From: an uncultured Methanobrevibacter sp.
Lineage (GTDB): Archaea; Methanobacteriota; Methanobacteria; Methanobacteriales; Methanobacteriaceae
Length of the DNA stretch: 9,507 nucleotides
NCBI GenBank assembly: GCA_902783085.1
Contig: CACZPT010000163.1
Coordinates: 1-9,507, forward strand
Direction: 5' to 3'
Shown here: positions 1 through 7,396 of the stretch, piece after piece
Layout: every line of letters begins with the position of its first letter
How positions within the stretch are numbered: the first letter of the stretch is position 1
Translations under genes and position numbers: made by a program
The notes under the pieces: model-generated
Databases searched by the model: none
The model's input: the letters and a program-made list of their open reading frames with translations, nothing else
What the model was told of the DNA's origin: nothing

Positions 1-2
1 AG

Positions 3-47
3 GATTCTAAAAATATGAAAAATCCATATGCATTTAATCAAAAATAG
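3..47 (+). CDS. Possible 3' end of a gene cut by the left window edge
   Basis: Frame 3 is open from the window edge to a TAG at 45-47, giving 14 residues that end in NPYAFNQK. The other two forward frames stop at once (TAA at 8-10, TGA at 16-18), so this is the only rightward frame that could be the tail of a longer gene. It would converge on the Mur ligase that ends at base 90. The tail is too short to assign to a family, and an open run of this length is expected by chance. Treat it as a hint only. Confidence 0.25.
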   Translation, partial: DSKNMKNPYAFNQK

Positions 48-50
48 GAG

Positions 51-67
51 AAAAAATCATGAAAAAA
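51..67 (-). terminator. U-rich terminator after the Mur ligase gene
   Basis: Read on the minus strand, two runs of six T (bases 67-62 and 56-51) lie 23 to 39 bases past the Mur ligase stop. Runs of U without a strong hairpin are the usual archaeal termination signal. The assignment rests on position and composition only. Confidence 0.4.
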
Positions 68-89
68 TCTTAACCTGACGACATTGTAT

Positions 90-1373
90 TTAAAACAGTT
101 TTTCAGAAATTAATTTAATTCTCTCCTGAATATTAATAATTGCATCTTGACCATTTCCCCCAATCAACATTGCATCTTCATGTGAGAATTCAGCAACCAA
201 AGCAATGATTTCATCAAGAGAAGTTGCCGTTAATATCCTACCACGATATTTAAGATAATTAAGCCTATAAATTGCCAAATCAAGATTATCATCTAAACCC
301 GGGAATAAAACGATGACTTCAGGATTATAATTAACCGCAACATCAATAATTTCAAGGCGATGCTTTTCATTAGGTCTTGGAGTACCTATAAATATTGCAT
401 AAAAATCTTTTTCAGCCAATATTGATTTTAATGCATCGGAATTATCAGTTTTTCCAACATAAACAAGAGAATCATTAATTTTATAAACATCTAAACGCCC
501 TTTAACAGCTTCAAAATCAACTAAAGACTGTTTAATGATGTCTTTAGAAATTTTTAATTCACTGGCAATGGCCATAGCTAAACCCGCATTTAACCTATTG
601 AATTTACCAAAAACATTAAGTTCATATTGATATTCAAAATAAGAAATATGCATTGAAGATGCATCTTTAAAATCACTATTAAAATCCTGATTAAATGCTG
701 TAAAAATTTCCTTACCTGAAAAAAACCTAACTAATGAATTTTTATAGTTAGCTATTGTTTTGTGAACATCCATATGGTCATTACCAATATTTGTAAGACC
801 GACCATATCAAAATCAAACGCATAATTACAAAAATCCAAAGTCATATCACAAACTTCAACCAATAAAATATCATAATCTTCATTTTCAGCTTCAAGCATT
901 AAATCATAATAACCAGAAAAACCACCACCACCGTTTCCACCAACTAAAACTTTCTTGCCAGCATTTTCTAAAATAGATTTCAGCATGTGTACAGTAGTTG
1001 TTTTTCCATTAGTTCCCGTAATGCCTATAGTTAAGATTTTTTTGTGTTTAGAGACAACATCACTTAAAAGTTTACCATTTTCCAATAATTTAGTTGCAAA
1101 AGCTCCGCCAAACATACTTGGACTAATAGCTATCGCATCACAATCTTCAATAATTTGAGAATTAGTAAATCCCAAATCTAATGTTAATTCATCAGAAACA
1201 ATTGAAAAAGGTTCTTCAACATCCATGAAATTTAAAGACATTCCATGTAAATTTAAATCAGATAAATCGATTCCGGCATTTAAATCACTTGCATAAACTT
1301 CCCAACCATGTTTCAAAAGAGATTTAACTGCGTTTTTACCTTCAACTCCTAAACCAATAACTGCTGCTTTCAT
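90..1373 (-). CDS. Mur ligase family protein, MurC/MurD-like, probable pseudomurein peptide ligase
   Basis: This 427-residue protein looks like an ATP-dependent amide ligase of the Mur family. Residues 3-20 form an N-terminal Rossmann-type segment (IGLGVEGKNA), as in MurC and MurD. The ATP-binding P-loop GTNGKTT is at 120-126. A conserved-type glutamate is E173, and DHMD is at 199-202, followed by H204. A central-domain asparagine motif (FNRLNAG) lies at 258-264, and the C-terminal domain has R293, a GKTDN segment at 307-311 and GGNGQD at 405-410. The length matches bacterial MurD. Methanobacteriales have no murein, so the likely role is cytoplasmic peptide building for pseudomurein, though the exact substrate cannot be read from the sequence. 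The lysine that is carbamylated in MurD and MurE aligns with L214. The ATG at 1373 has a weak AAGGT ribosome site 8 bases upstream (complement of about 1382-1386). The gene is divergent from the TIR-like gene. Family confidence is high, pathway confidence moderate. Confidence 0.88.
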   Translation of the reverse strand: MKAAVIGLGVEGKNAVKSLLKHGWEVYASDLNAGIDLSDLNLHGMSLNFMDVEEPFSIVSDELTLDLGFTNSQIIEDCDAIAISPSMFGGAFATKLLENGKLLSDVVSKHKKILTIGITGTNGKTTTVHMLKSILENAGKKVLVGGNGGGGFSGYYDLMLEAENEDYDILLVEVCDMTLDFCNYAFDFDMVGLTNIGNDHMDVHKTIANYKNSLVRFFSGKEIFTAFNQDFNSDFKDASSMHISYFEYQYELNVFGKFNRLNAGLAMAIASELKISKDIIKQSLVDFEAVKGRLDVYKINDSLVYVGKTDNSDALKSILAEKDFYAIFIGTPRPNEKHRLEIIDVAVNYNPEVIVLFPGLDDNLDLAIYRLNYLKYRGRILTATSLDEIIALVAEFSHEDAMLIGGNGQDAIINIQERIKLISEKLF

Positions 1374-1438
1374 GAAACAATACCTTAAATATTTATTATA
1401 TAATAATATAAATATTTTATAAAATATATTTTTTTATT
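1374..1438. promoter_or_regulatory. Divergent promoter region between Mur ligase and TIR-like genes
   Basis: This gap is almost pure A/T and must hold both promoters. For the rightward gene, the TATA-like stretch at 1392-1403 is about 26 bases before a plausible start near 1424, leaving a leader that contains the ribosome site at 1439-1444. For the leftward gene, the minus-strand TATTTATATT (1415-1406) would place a start near 1385. A perfect 16-bp palindrome, ATATTTTATAAAATAT, fills 1412-1427 between them. Because the region is nearly all A/T, individual boxes are uncertain, but the presence of promoters follows from the gene layout. Confidence 0.55.
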
Positions 1439-1449
1439 AGGTGAAGTAA

Positions 1450-1842
1450 ATGTTTGAAGATGAAAGAGATGATAAAATTTATAATCTCATTATAAGTAAT
1501 GGTTTTGATGAAAATCAAGAATATAGACAATTTATTGAAAAAATTTACTCAAAAACAGATTTCTTATGGAAAGAATCAATATCCGCATCTTATTCAACAG
1601 CAAATGAAGAATTTTATAATAAAATAGATGGGATAATATTACTTGCAGGATTATATAAACATAATAAAGAAACATTTAATGAATTAATTGAAGCAAGTGA
1701 AAAATATAACATTCCAATTGTTCTTGTAAGGCCATATGGACTTGAAGAAGTTCCACAAGAACTTGAAGAAAAAGCAGCAACAATAGTTGGATGGAATGCC
1801 AATTGCATAATCGATTCAATAAAAGATGCAGACCTAATTTAA
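1450..1842 (+). CDS. Small TIR-like / flavodoxin-fold protein, MTH538 (DUF1863) type
   Basis: This is a single-domain protein of 130 residues with no signal peptide or membrane segment. Its plan fits the TIR-like DUF1863 family, which includes MTH538 of Methanothermobacter and the ThsB component of Thoeris defence systems. An opening strand is at 11-16 (YNLIIS), a central strand and turn at 60-67 (DGIILLAG), a helix at 73-85 containing FNELIEAS, a strand at 87-94 (NIPIVLVR), a VPQEL segment at 101-105, and the family-like ending IVGWN followed by I..SI at 112-124. E78 or E81 in the helix is the candidate for the glutamate used by TIR NADases. Assignment is by pattern recall, not by alignment. 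The ATG at 1450 is well placed, with AGGTGA at 1439-1444 and a 5-base spacer. The gene runs convergently into rad50 with a shared hairpin between the stops. Function is unknown: a signalling or receiver-like role, NAD handling or defence are all possible. Confidence 0.7.
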   Translation: MFEDERDDKIYNLIISNGFDENQEYRQFIEKIYSKTDFLWKESISASYSTANEEFYNKIDGIILLAGLYKHNKETFNELIEASEKYNIPIVLVRPYGLEEVPQELEEKAATIVGWNANCIIDSIKDADLI

Positions 1843-1871
1843 AAAAAATAGTAAATATTTAATTTACTATT
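1841..1871 (-). terminator. Hairpin plus T-run terminator at the rad50 / TIR-like junction
   Basis: AATAGTAAAT at 1847-1856 pairs perfectly with ATTTACTATT at 1862-1871 around a 5-base loop. On the minus strand the hairpin runs into eight T (1848-1841), the layout of an intrinsic terminator for the rad50 operon. It contains the rad50 stop codon (1859-1861). In the plus direction the hairpin follows the TIR-like stop but no T-run comes directly after, so termination is better supported leftward. The stem is nearly all A/T and therefore weak. Confidence 0.55.
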
Positions 1872-4609
1872 CTTGAAATTCCATTTTCTTTTTCTACTTT
1901 TATTAAATTATCCGCAGCACTTTCAAGTTGCTGTTCATGAGTTACAATAATCATTTGAGGTAATAAAGACATTTCTTTTAATAAATTAATTAATTCTTGT
2001 CTTCTAGCACTATCTAAATGAATTGTAGGTTCATCTAAAAGAATAGTTTCTAAATCACCTCTTGCCATAGATTTTGTAATACCTAATCTTAAAGCAAGTG
2101 CAATAGCTATTTTTTCACCACCACTAACCATCGACATTGAAGATTCACCTTCAGGACCCCATACAGTAATATCATAATTTTCATCTAATCTTAAATCTGA
2201 ATAGTTGAAATTAAAGTCATCAAAGAACTCTTTTGTATTTTTCTGTATAACTGGTCTTGAATTGTTTCTCAAATCTTTTTGAATTCCGTTTTTACCATAT
2301 AATTCGCGAAGATCCTTTAATAAAACTGTATATTGTGAAATGTTATCATAATCCTTTTTGAATTTTTCATTACTATCCATTTTTTCTTTAAGAACATTAC
2401 GATTAGCAATAGTTTCTTTAGCCCTTCCTTTAATTTCAGAAAGTTCTATATTAAATGCTTCTTGTCTTCTTGCATACATTTCATCGCGATAAGTTATTTG
2501 TTCGAATTTTTCTGCATCATAATATGATGCATTTAGTTTATTTTGAATTATTTCTAATTGATTGTTAGAAACACCAATATCTTCCTTAACTGAATTAAAT
2601 TGAGCAATGACAGAAGTTTTATTTTGAACAAATCCTTTAAGTTGATTATATTCCTCATTCTTCCCTTTTAAATTATCAATACGATTTTGAAGCTCTAATG
2701 TATCCATATCACCACTTAAATGTGGATCTTGGTCGATAGCCAGTTTAATATTTCTAACATGGATATCAATTTCATTTTTAATCTGTTTTAATTTATACTC
2801 AGCTTTAGTTTGACTGCCTAAAACATCAAGAGCACCTTTTGCTTTATTATAGTCTTCATGATCTTGTTTGAATTTATCACGATTTCCTTTTTCATATGAA
2901 ATTTCAAGAATAATCTCACCTAATTTATTTCCAATATACTCTTTAGCATCAAGTCCCTCATCGATTTTAGCTAAACGACCCAAATCTTTTTCTAGAATAG
3001 ATACTTTATATTTATATTCAAGAATATCCTCTGATAATCCATTAATTTTTTCAAGTTTATTTTCAAAACTTTCCCTATTTTTAGTAAATAAACGAATCGT
3101 TTCTTCATTTTCCTCAATAGCTTTTTTATTATCCTCAATATCCTGATTATATTGATTAATTAATTCTTCTTTTTTATTATCTCCAATATCTGATTGACAT
3201 ACTGGACATTTATTTTCAACATTCGCTAATTCTTCTAAAGGTTTTTCACAAGATGCTATTGTTTGTTTAAAAGCAACAATTTCCTCTTTTTTAACATTAA
3301 TATCAGATGTTAAATCTTCAATTTTTATAGAAATTTCTTCTGATAAATCTTTAGCAATATCATTCAAATTATTAAAATCATCAACTTCAACCAAATCATC
3401 CTGAGATACACCATAATCCAATAATTTTTCTTTAGAACGAGAGAAGAATTGTTCTATGTTGTTTCTGTCTTCTTCAATTCCTTTTAAAAGATCTTTTTTA
3501 TCTTGTTCAAGCTGAGTAATATTGGCCAATTCGCCTTCAAGAGATGCTTTTTGATTATTTAATTTTAATATTTTCTCATCAGAATCCAAATAATCTTTAT
3601 ATCCTTGTTTTTTAGAATTAAGGAATGATTTTTGTTCTCTAATAGATTCTATCTTTTCTTCTGTTTCATTTTCAGATTCTTTAAGATTTTGAATACTTAT
3701 AACTGATTTTTCAAAGTCCAAATAAATATCTAATTTTGAAACGAATTTCTCCAATCTTTCAATTTTTTCTTCAGCATCCCTAATTTGGTCAAGATTTTCT
3801 TGAAGTCTTTTTTTATCTGCTTCAAGTTTAACTAAGGTTTTCTTTTCATTTTCCAAATTAATCATTAATGTATCATAGATTTCTTTTTCTCTTTCCATAT
3901 TCCTTTTATCATCAGAAATCTCAGCGATTAATCCCTTAATTTCTTCAATTTGATTTTCTAACTCGAGACCACGCTTTTTTAAATCTTCCAACTCCAAAGT
4001 CTTAGAATCATATTCATTTTTAAGAGCAGATGAAGAGTATAATTTACCTTTAAGTTCAGATAATTCTTTTTCATAATCATTAATAATAGGGGCTAAATTT
4101 TTCCAAGCCACCTCAAGTGAATCCAGTCCCAATAACTTAGCAATTAAATGTTTTTTCTCAGCAGGTGGCTTATCGACAAGTTGTGCTATTTCACCCTGTC
4201 TTATATAAATTGCATTTAAAAATAAGTTTGCATCCATTTCTAAAATAGCTTGAATATGCTCTGCAACTTCTTTATCTCCACTACATACTGGAACAAAATC
4301 ACTACCAGAAGAAGTCTTAGTAAAAAGTCTTGATAAAGTTTTAGAACTATTTTTATTACGATAAATCCTATATTCTTTTCCATTAGAGATGAAATCTAAT
4401 TCTACAACCATATTGCCCTCATTATTTCTAACTAAATCTGATAATTTTCCAGCAGTATGTTGTTTAAATAATGCAAAACTAATAGCTTCAAAAATAGAAG
4501 ATTTACCCGCACCATTTTCTCCCACAATAACCGTGATTCCTTTGTTAAATTTGATAATCTCATCTTTGTAGGATTTAAAATTTTTTAGTTTTAATTTTTT
4601 AAAAATCAT
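1859..4609 (-). CDS. rad50: DNA double-strand break repair ATPase Rad50
   Basis: Rad50 is the SMC-like ATPase of the Mre11-Rad50 complex, which tethers and opens DNA ends for resection. The 916-residue protein has the complete family plan. Walker A GENGAGKSS is at 30-38 and the Q-loop at about Q138 (IRQGE). Long charged coiled coils run over roughly 180-460 and 480-760. The zinc hook CPVC sits at 468-471, almost exactly mid-protein, as expected for two equal coil arms. The C-terminal lobe carries the signature SGGEK at 829-833, Walker B ILLDEP at 856-861, the D-loop HLD at 864-866 and the switch histidine H891 (VTHEQ). All ATPase residues I checked are present and the reading frame is intact. 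The start ATG at 4607-4609 overlaps the mre11 TGA as ATGA, with GAGGT (complement of 4616-4620) 6 bases upstream, so translation is probably coupled to mre11. Length is typical for archaea. Confidence 0.97.
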   Translation of the reverse strand: MIFKKLKLKNFKSYKDEIIKFNKGITVIVGENGAGKSSIFEAISFALFKQHTAGKLSDLVRNNEGNMVVELDFISNGKEYRIYRNKNSSKTLSRLFTKTSSGSDFVPVCSGDKEVAEHIQAILEMDANLFLNAIYIRQGEIAQLVDKPPAEKKHLIAKLLGLDSLEVAWKNLAPIINDYEKELSELKGKLYSSSALKNEYDSKTLELEDLKKRGLELENQIEEIKGLIAEISDDKRNMEREKEIYDTLMINLENEKKTLVKLEADKKRLQENLDQIRDAEEKIERLEKFVSKLDIYLDFEKSVISIQNLKESENETEEKIESIREQKSFLNSKKQGYKDYLDSDEKILKLNNQKASLEGELANITQLEQDKKDLLKGIEEDRNNIEQFFSRSKEKLLDYGVSQDDLVEVDDFNNLNDIAKDLSEEISIKIEDLTSDINVKKEEIVAFKQTIASCEKPLEELANVENKCPVCQSDIGDNKKEELINQYNQDIEDNKKAIEENEETIRLFTKNRESFENKLEKINGLSEDILEYKYKVSILEKDLGRLAKIDEGLDAKEYIGNKLGEIILEISYEKGNRDKFKQDHEDYNKAKGALDVLGSQTKAEYKLKQIKNEIDIHVRNIKLAIDQDPHLSGDMDTLELQNRIDNLKGKNEEYNQLKGFVQNKTSVIAQFNSVKEDIGVSNNQLEIIQNKLNASYYDAEKFEQITYRDEMYARRQEAFNIELSEIKGRAKETIANRNVLKEKMDSNEKFKKDYDNISQYTVLLKDLRELYGKNGIQKDLRNNSRPVIQKNTKEFFDDFNFNYSDLRLDENYDITVWGPEGESSMSMVSGGEKIAIALALRLGITKSMARGDLETILLDEPTIHLDSARRQELINLLKEMSLLPQMIIVTHEQQLESAADNLIKVEKENGISRIVN

Positions 4610-5781
4610 TTTAAAACCTCTTCTTTATTGTTATCATATTCACTATCAACATATTTCTCATCAAAAAAGCTTTTGACTAACTCTTGTGAATCTTCAATTA
4701 AATCTTTTGAAAGTAAAGCATACAACTCGATGGCAAACTTAGTGATATCTTCATTTTCATAAATTTTTAATCTATCAGATAAGACTTCAACAGAACCTAA
4801 AGCATTTTCCTGATTAATTATCAACTCAATACTTTCTTCATCAGGAGTTAAAAACTTTGGTCTAACCATTAATGCCATATCACTTAATTCCTCATTGATA
4901 ATATCATATGCATCAAATGTTGATTCAACATTTTTAACAGTTAAATTAAGAATAGGTTTTTTATCAAAATCTTTAATAGTTTCTTTAATTCCTTCAATAC
5001 CACTAGTTAAATCATTATAATCAAGTGATCTTTCAATGAATTCTCTTGGAAGGTCAATTTTAATTCTCTCAACAGAAGGTTTTGAACCGTCTAAATCAAT
5101 AATAACAAGACCTTTACCATTCTTTCTATAATCTGAGATTTCTGTAGTTTTCCAAATTTCACTAGAACCTGGATAAACTAATTTACCTTTTCCAAAATCA
5201 TCGTTAATGTAATTGTGAAGGTGGCCCATTGCATAATAATTAAAATTATCAGGAATATCACTAATTTCCAATTCATATTGTAAATTAAAGTATTTATCAA
5301 TACCCTGATGCAATACCAAAATTGATTTTTCATGATTAGCTGCTTTTTTAGATAATTCTGCTAATTTATTTTTAAGATTTTTATCCTGTGATGACGGATA
5401 AAATGGTAAACCTGCAATAAAAACATCTTCATACATATAATTAGTATTGATTGGACTAATTACTTTTAATCCTAGTTTTTTAAATAATACTTGTGGAGGA
5501 ATAGTTCCTTTACGTTGAATACTATCATGATTTCCTGCAATAGCATAAATAGGAATATTTGCATTTTTAAGCTTAATCAATCCTTTTTGAAAAGTTAAAA
5601 GAGCCATTGGAGATGGTCTGGAGTTATCAAATAAATCCCCACTATGTATTACAAAATCAACATCTTCTTCAATTATTTTATCTATAATCTTTTCAAACAC
5701 TTCATAAAAGTCCTTCTCACGGTCATGTAAACCAAATTGACGATAACCTAAATGAGTGTCTGCTAAATGTGCAAATTTCAT
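4606..5781 (-). CDS. mre11: DNA double-strand break repair nuclease Mre11
   Basis: Mre11 is the Mn-dependent nuclease partner of Rad50, with 3'-5' exonuclease and endonuclease activity at DNA ends. The 391-residue protein shows the full metallophosphoesterase motif series: LADTH with D8 and H10, SGDLFD with D49, GNHD with N84 and H85, LVLHQG with H158, and GHLH with H187 and H189. A capping domain follows from about residue 240. The last 60 or so residues are rich in charged and helical sequence and are the likely Rad50-binding part, as in other archaeal Mre11 proteins. The ATG at 5779-5781 is preceded by AAAGGT (complement of 5788-5793) with a 6-base spacer. The gene overlaps rad50 by 4 bases and is separated from herA by 106 bp. 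No key metal ligand appears to be missing. Confidence 0.96.
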   Translation of the reverse strand: MKFAHLADTHLGYRQFGLHDREKDFYEVFEKIIDKIIEEDVDFVIHSGDLFDNSRPSPMALLTFQKGLIKLKNANIPIYAIAGNHDSIQRKGTIPPQVLFKKLGLKVISPINTNYMYEDVFIAGLPFYPSSQDKNLKNKLAELSKKAANHEKSILVLHQGIDKYFNLQYELEISDIPDNFNYYAMGHLHNYINDDFGKGKLVYPGSSEIWKTTEISDYRKNGKGLVIIDLDGSKPSVERIKIDLPREFIERSLDYNDLTSGIEGIKETIKDFDKKPILNLTVKNVESTFDAYDIINEELSDMALMVRPKFLTPDEESIELIINQENALGSVEVLSDRLKIYENEDITKFAIELYALLSKDLIEDSQELVKSFFDEKYVDSEYDNNKEEVLK

Positions 5782-5804
5782 TATATTACCTTTTTATTAT
5801 TTTT

Positions 5805-5822
5805 GTATATAACCAATTTAAA
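5805..5822 (-). promoter_or_regulatory. mre11: Candidate TATA boxes for mre11-rad50
   Basis: Two minus-strand boxes stand in the herA-mre11 gap: TTTAAATT (5822-5815) and TTATATAC (5812-5805). Using the usual spacing of about 26 bases from box centre to start, the first would begin transcription near 5793, just including the mre11 ribosome site. The second would start at or next to the ATG and exclude that site. The first is therefore preferred. A separate mre11-rad50 promoter is inferred, not proved. Read-through from herA is also possible, since no strong T-run follows the herA stop. Confidence 0.35.
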
Positions 5823-5835
5823 CACTTGTAAAGTA

Positions 5836-5862
5836 TTTAACTAATTAGTATTTTAACTAATT
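5836..5862. repeat. 11-bp direct repeat in the herA-mre11 gap
   Basis: TTTAACTAATT occurs at 5836-5846 and again at 5852-5862, a 16-bp period. The first copy overlaps the perfect 10-bp palindrome ACTAATTAGT (5840-5849). The pair lies just upstream of the candidate mre11 promoter boxes, where a regulator could bind. The sequence is A/T-rich, so a chance repeat cannot be excluded. Confidence 0.45.
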
Positions 5863-5887
5863 GATTATTTAACATTTATGTAAAATT

Positions 5888-7387
5888 TTAATAATCATAA
5901 CCTAAATCCAAACTTTCCCTTTCTTGTTTTTCAATTTCATCAATTTGAGCTTTATTGAAATTTGACAGTTCCTCGATAATGTTTAAATCACCACCATGAC
6001 GTCTACCCTTGAACTCATCAATTTTTACTAATGTTGGAACTTTAGTCATTAAACCCAACACAATAGCTTCCCCAACATTTAATGAAGGCAATTGATTAAT
6101 CAAATCTTTAGATAAGCTTTCAGAAGCTGATTGGACATGCCTTTGATCTTCTGGTTCGACAAGCCTTAATATAATCATATTATTCATTTGAGATAATGCA
6201 TCATGATCCACGGTCTTAGGAGATTGGCTTACTAAACATAAACCTAGTCCAAATTTACGTCCTTCCCTTGCAATCCTTTGAATCCAATGTTTAGAGGTAG
6301 AATCCCTTTTATTTGGAGCTAAAATATGTGCTTCTTCAATAATATAAAATACAGGATGATTTAAAGAATCTTTACCGTTGTTATGAACAGCATTTTTTCT
6401 CATTTTAAGAGAATTTCTCATGATATGACTTACAAGCACTTCACCAACAGATTCATCACTTTGACTTAAATCTAAAACATTGACATGACCCACTTTAATA
6501 TTAGTCAAAATATTACCAATATTATTATCAAATAATGAGTCATACTTATCCATCGCATCATCAATTTTATTCATAACATCAACTATTTGTTTATCAGAAC
6601 CTTCCTCTTTGGAACTTTTATCTAAAATATCATAAATAATCTGTAAAAAATTATTGGTGTGTGCAGTTCCATCACTAACCATTGATTTGGCCTTTCTAAA
6701 TCCACGTCTAAAGTGTTTTTCTTGAATATATGCATTATTTGGAATATTAACTAATTTTTTAACTTCATAAAAAGTCATGTATGTGGGATTAATTTTAGGC
6801 CTGATTAGATTAACTTCACCATTTGGAAATTCGGCATCCCTATATTCACCATGCATATCAAAAACAAAAACAGGAACATTATATCCGAGCAACTGGTCAA
6901 TTAAAACAGAAACAGTATTTGATTTACCTGCACCAGTCATTGCTAAAATAGCTAAATGTCTATTCAATATAGGATTTGCTTCAACATTAACCTCCACATC
7001 ACTTTGATTGACTAATGTTCCTAATCTCAAAGGATATTTAACATCAAATACATCCTTTAAAATCTCCTTATCAGCTAGATTAATAGGGGTTCCTGGAAGT
7101 GCAGGACTTCGAGGCAATCTTAAATTATCATAAACATCCCCTAAAAGCTTAACTTTACCTTTAATATAATAATCCTTTTTACCCATGCGAGCTATTGTTT
7201 GAATAGCACCCACATCATGTAAATCAATATTTAAAGCATCATTACCCCTGACTAAACTTTCAACCATTCCTAAAACTTTTTTATCATCATATTCCACAGT
7301 AACATATTCACCAACTTGCGGCATTTTATCTGAAATAAATGTTAACTCAGATAATGATATTTCACCAACACAATAACCAACAATCAT
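5888..7387 (-). CDS. herA: HerA DNA translocase / bipolar helicase
   Basis: HerA is a hexameric FtsK-like ATPase that pumps DNA into NurA during end resection. Numbering here is from a GTG at 7396. The N-terminal HAS-barrel region (about 4-85) begins IVGYCVGEISLSE. Walker A MTGAGKSN is at 153-160, FDMHGEY at 179-185, the Walker B end IIEEAH at 352-357, and arginines in RIAREGR at 374-380. VSQSPKTV at 389-396 is the sensor region. The C-terminal tail (about 470-502) is charged. Two starts are possible. GTG at 7396 gives 502 residues but has no visible ribosome site. ATG at 7387 gives 499 residues and has GTGAT at the same 5-base spacing as the good site before the gene at 1450. I choose ATG 7387. 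With either start, the nurA stop (7393-7395) lies in the initiation region, implying translational coupling. Function is clear; only the start is open. Confidence 0.95.
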   Translation of the reverse strand: MIVGYCVGEISLSELTFISDKMPQVGEYVTVEYDDKKVLGMVESLVRGNDALNIDLHDVGAIQTIARMGKKDYYIKGKVKLLGDVYDNLRLPRSPALPGTPINLADKEILKDVFDVKYPLRLGTLVNQSDVEVNVEANPILNRHLAILAMTGAGKSNTVSVLIDQLLGYNVPVFVFDMHGEYRDAEFPNGEVNLIRPKINPTYMTFYEVKKLVNIPNNAYIQEKHFRRGFRKAKSMVSDGTAHTNNFLQIIYDILDKSSKEEGSDKQIVDVMNKIDDAMDKYDSLFDNNIGNILTNIKVGHVNVLDLSQSDESVGEVLVSHIMRNSLKMRKNAVHNNGKDSLNHPVFYIIEEAHILAPNKRDSTSKHWIQRIAREGRKFGLGLCLVSQSPKTVDHDALSQMNNMIILRLVEPEDQRHVQSASESLSKDLINQLPSLNVGEAIVLGLMTKVPTLVKIDEFKGRRHGGDLNIIEELSNFNKAQIDEIEKQERESLDLGYDY

Positions 7388-7391
7388 TCTT

Positions 7392-7396
7392 ATCAC
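7392..7396 (-). promoter_or_regulatory. herA: Ribosome-binding site that decides the herA start
   Basis: On the minus strand GTGAT (7396-7392) matches the anti-Shine-Dalgarno end of archaeal 16S rRNA and sits 4 bases before the ATG at 7387. The same five bases include the alternative GTG start and the complete nurA TGA stop. Confidence 0.5.

Noticed and set aside
46..73. An AGGAG followed 8 bases later by ATG and a four-codon frame (MKKS, stop TAA at 71-73) on the plus strand.
   Set aside because: The A-runs that form it are explained as the minus-strand T-runs ending the Mur ligase transcript, and a four-codon frame in A-rich DNA is expected by chance. A decayed gene start cannot be excluded, but nothing downstream supports one.
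955..1158. Plus-strand open frame inside the Mur ligase gene, with similar frames at 4389-4571, 6777-7007 and 8992-9222.
   Set aside because: All lie opposite conserved coding sequence with intact motifs, and their products resemble no protein I know.
1614..1808. Minus-strand open frame antisense to the TIR-like gene.
   Set aside because: The sense frame has a good ribosome site and family-like motifs, while the antisense frame has neither.
2868..3146. Plus-strand open frame of 92 codons inside rad50.
   Set aside because: It is antisense to the Rad50 coiled coil. Its serine- and phenylalanine-rich product is a by-product of antisense Glu/Lys codons, and there is no ribosome site or known domain.
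5881..5890. Perfect palindrome TAAAATTTTA at the herA stop.
   Set aside because: A 10-bp A/T palindrome is too short and too common in DNA this A/T-rich to call a terminator or operator.
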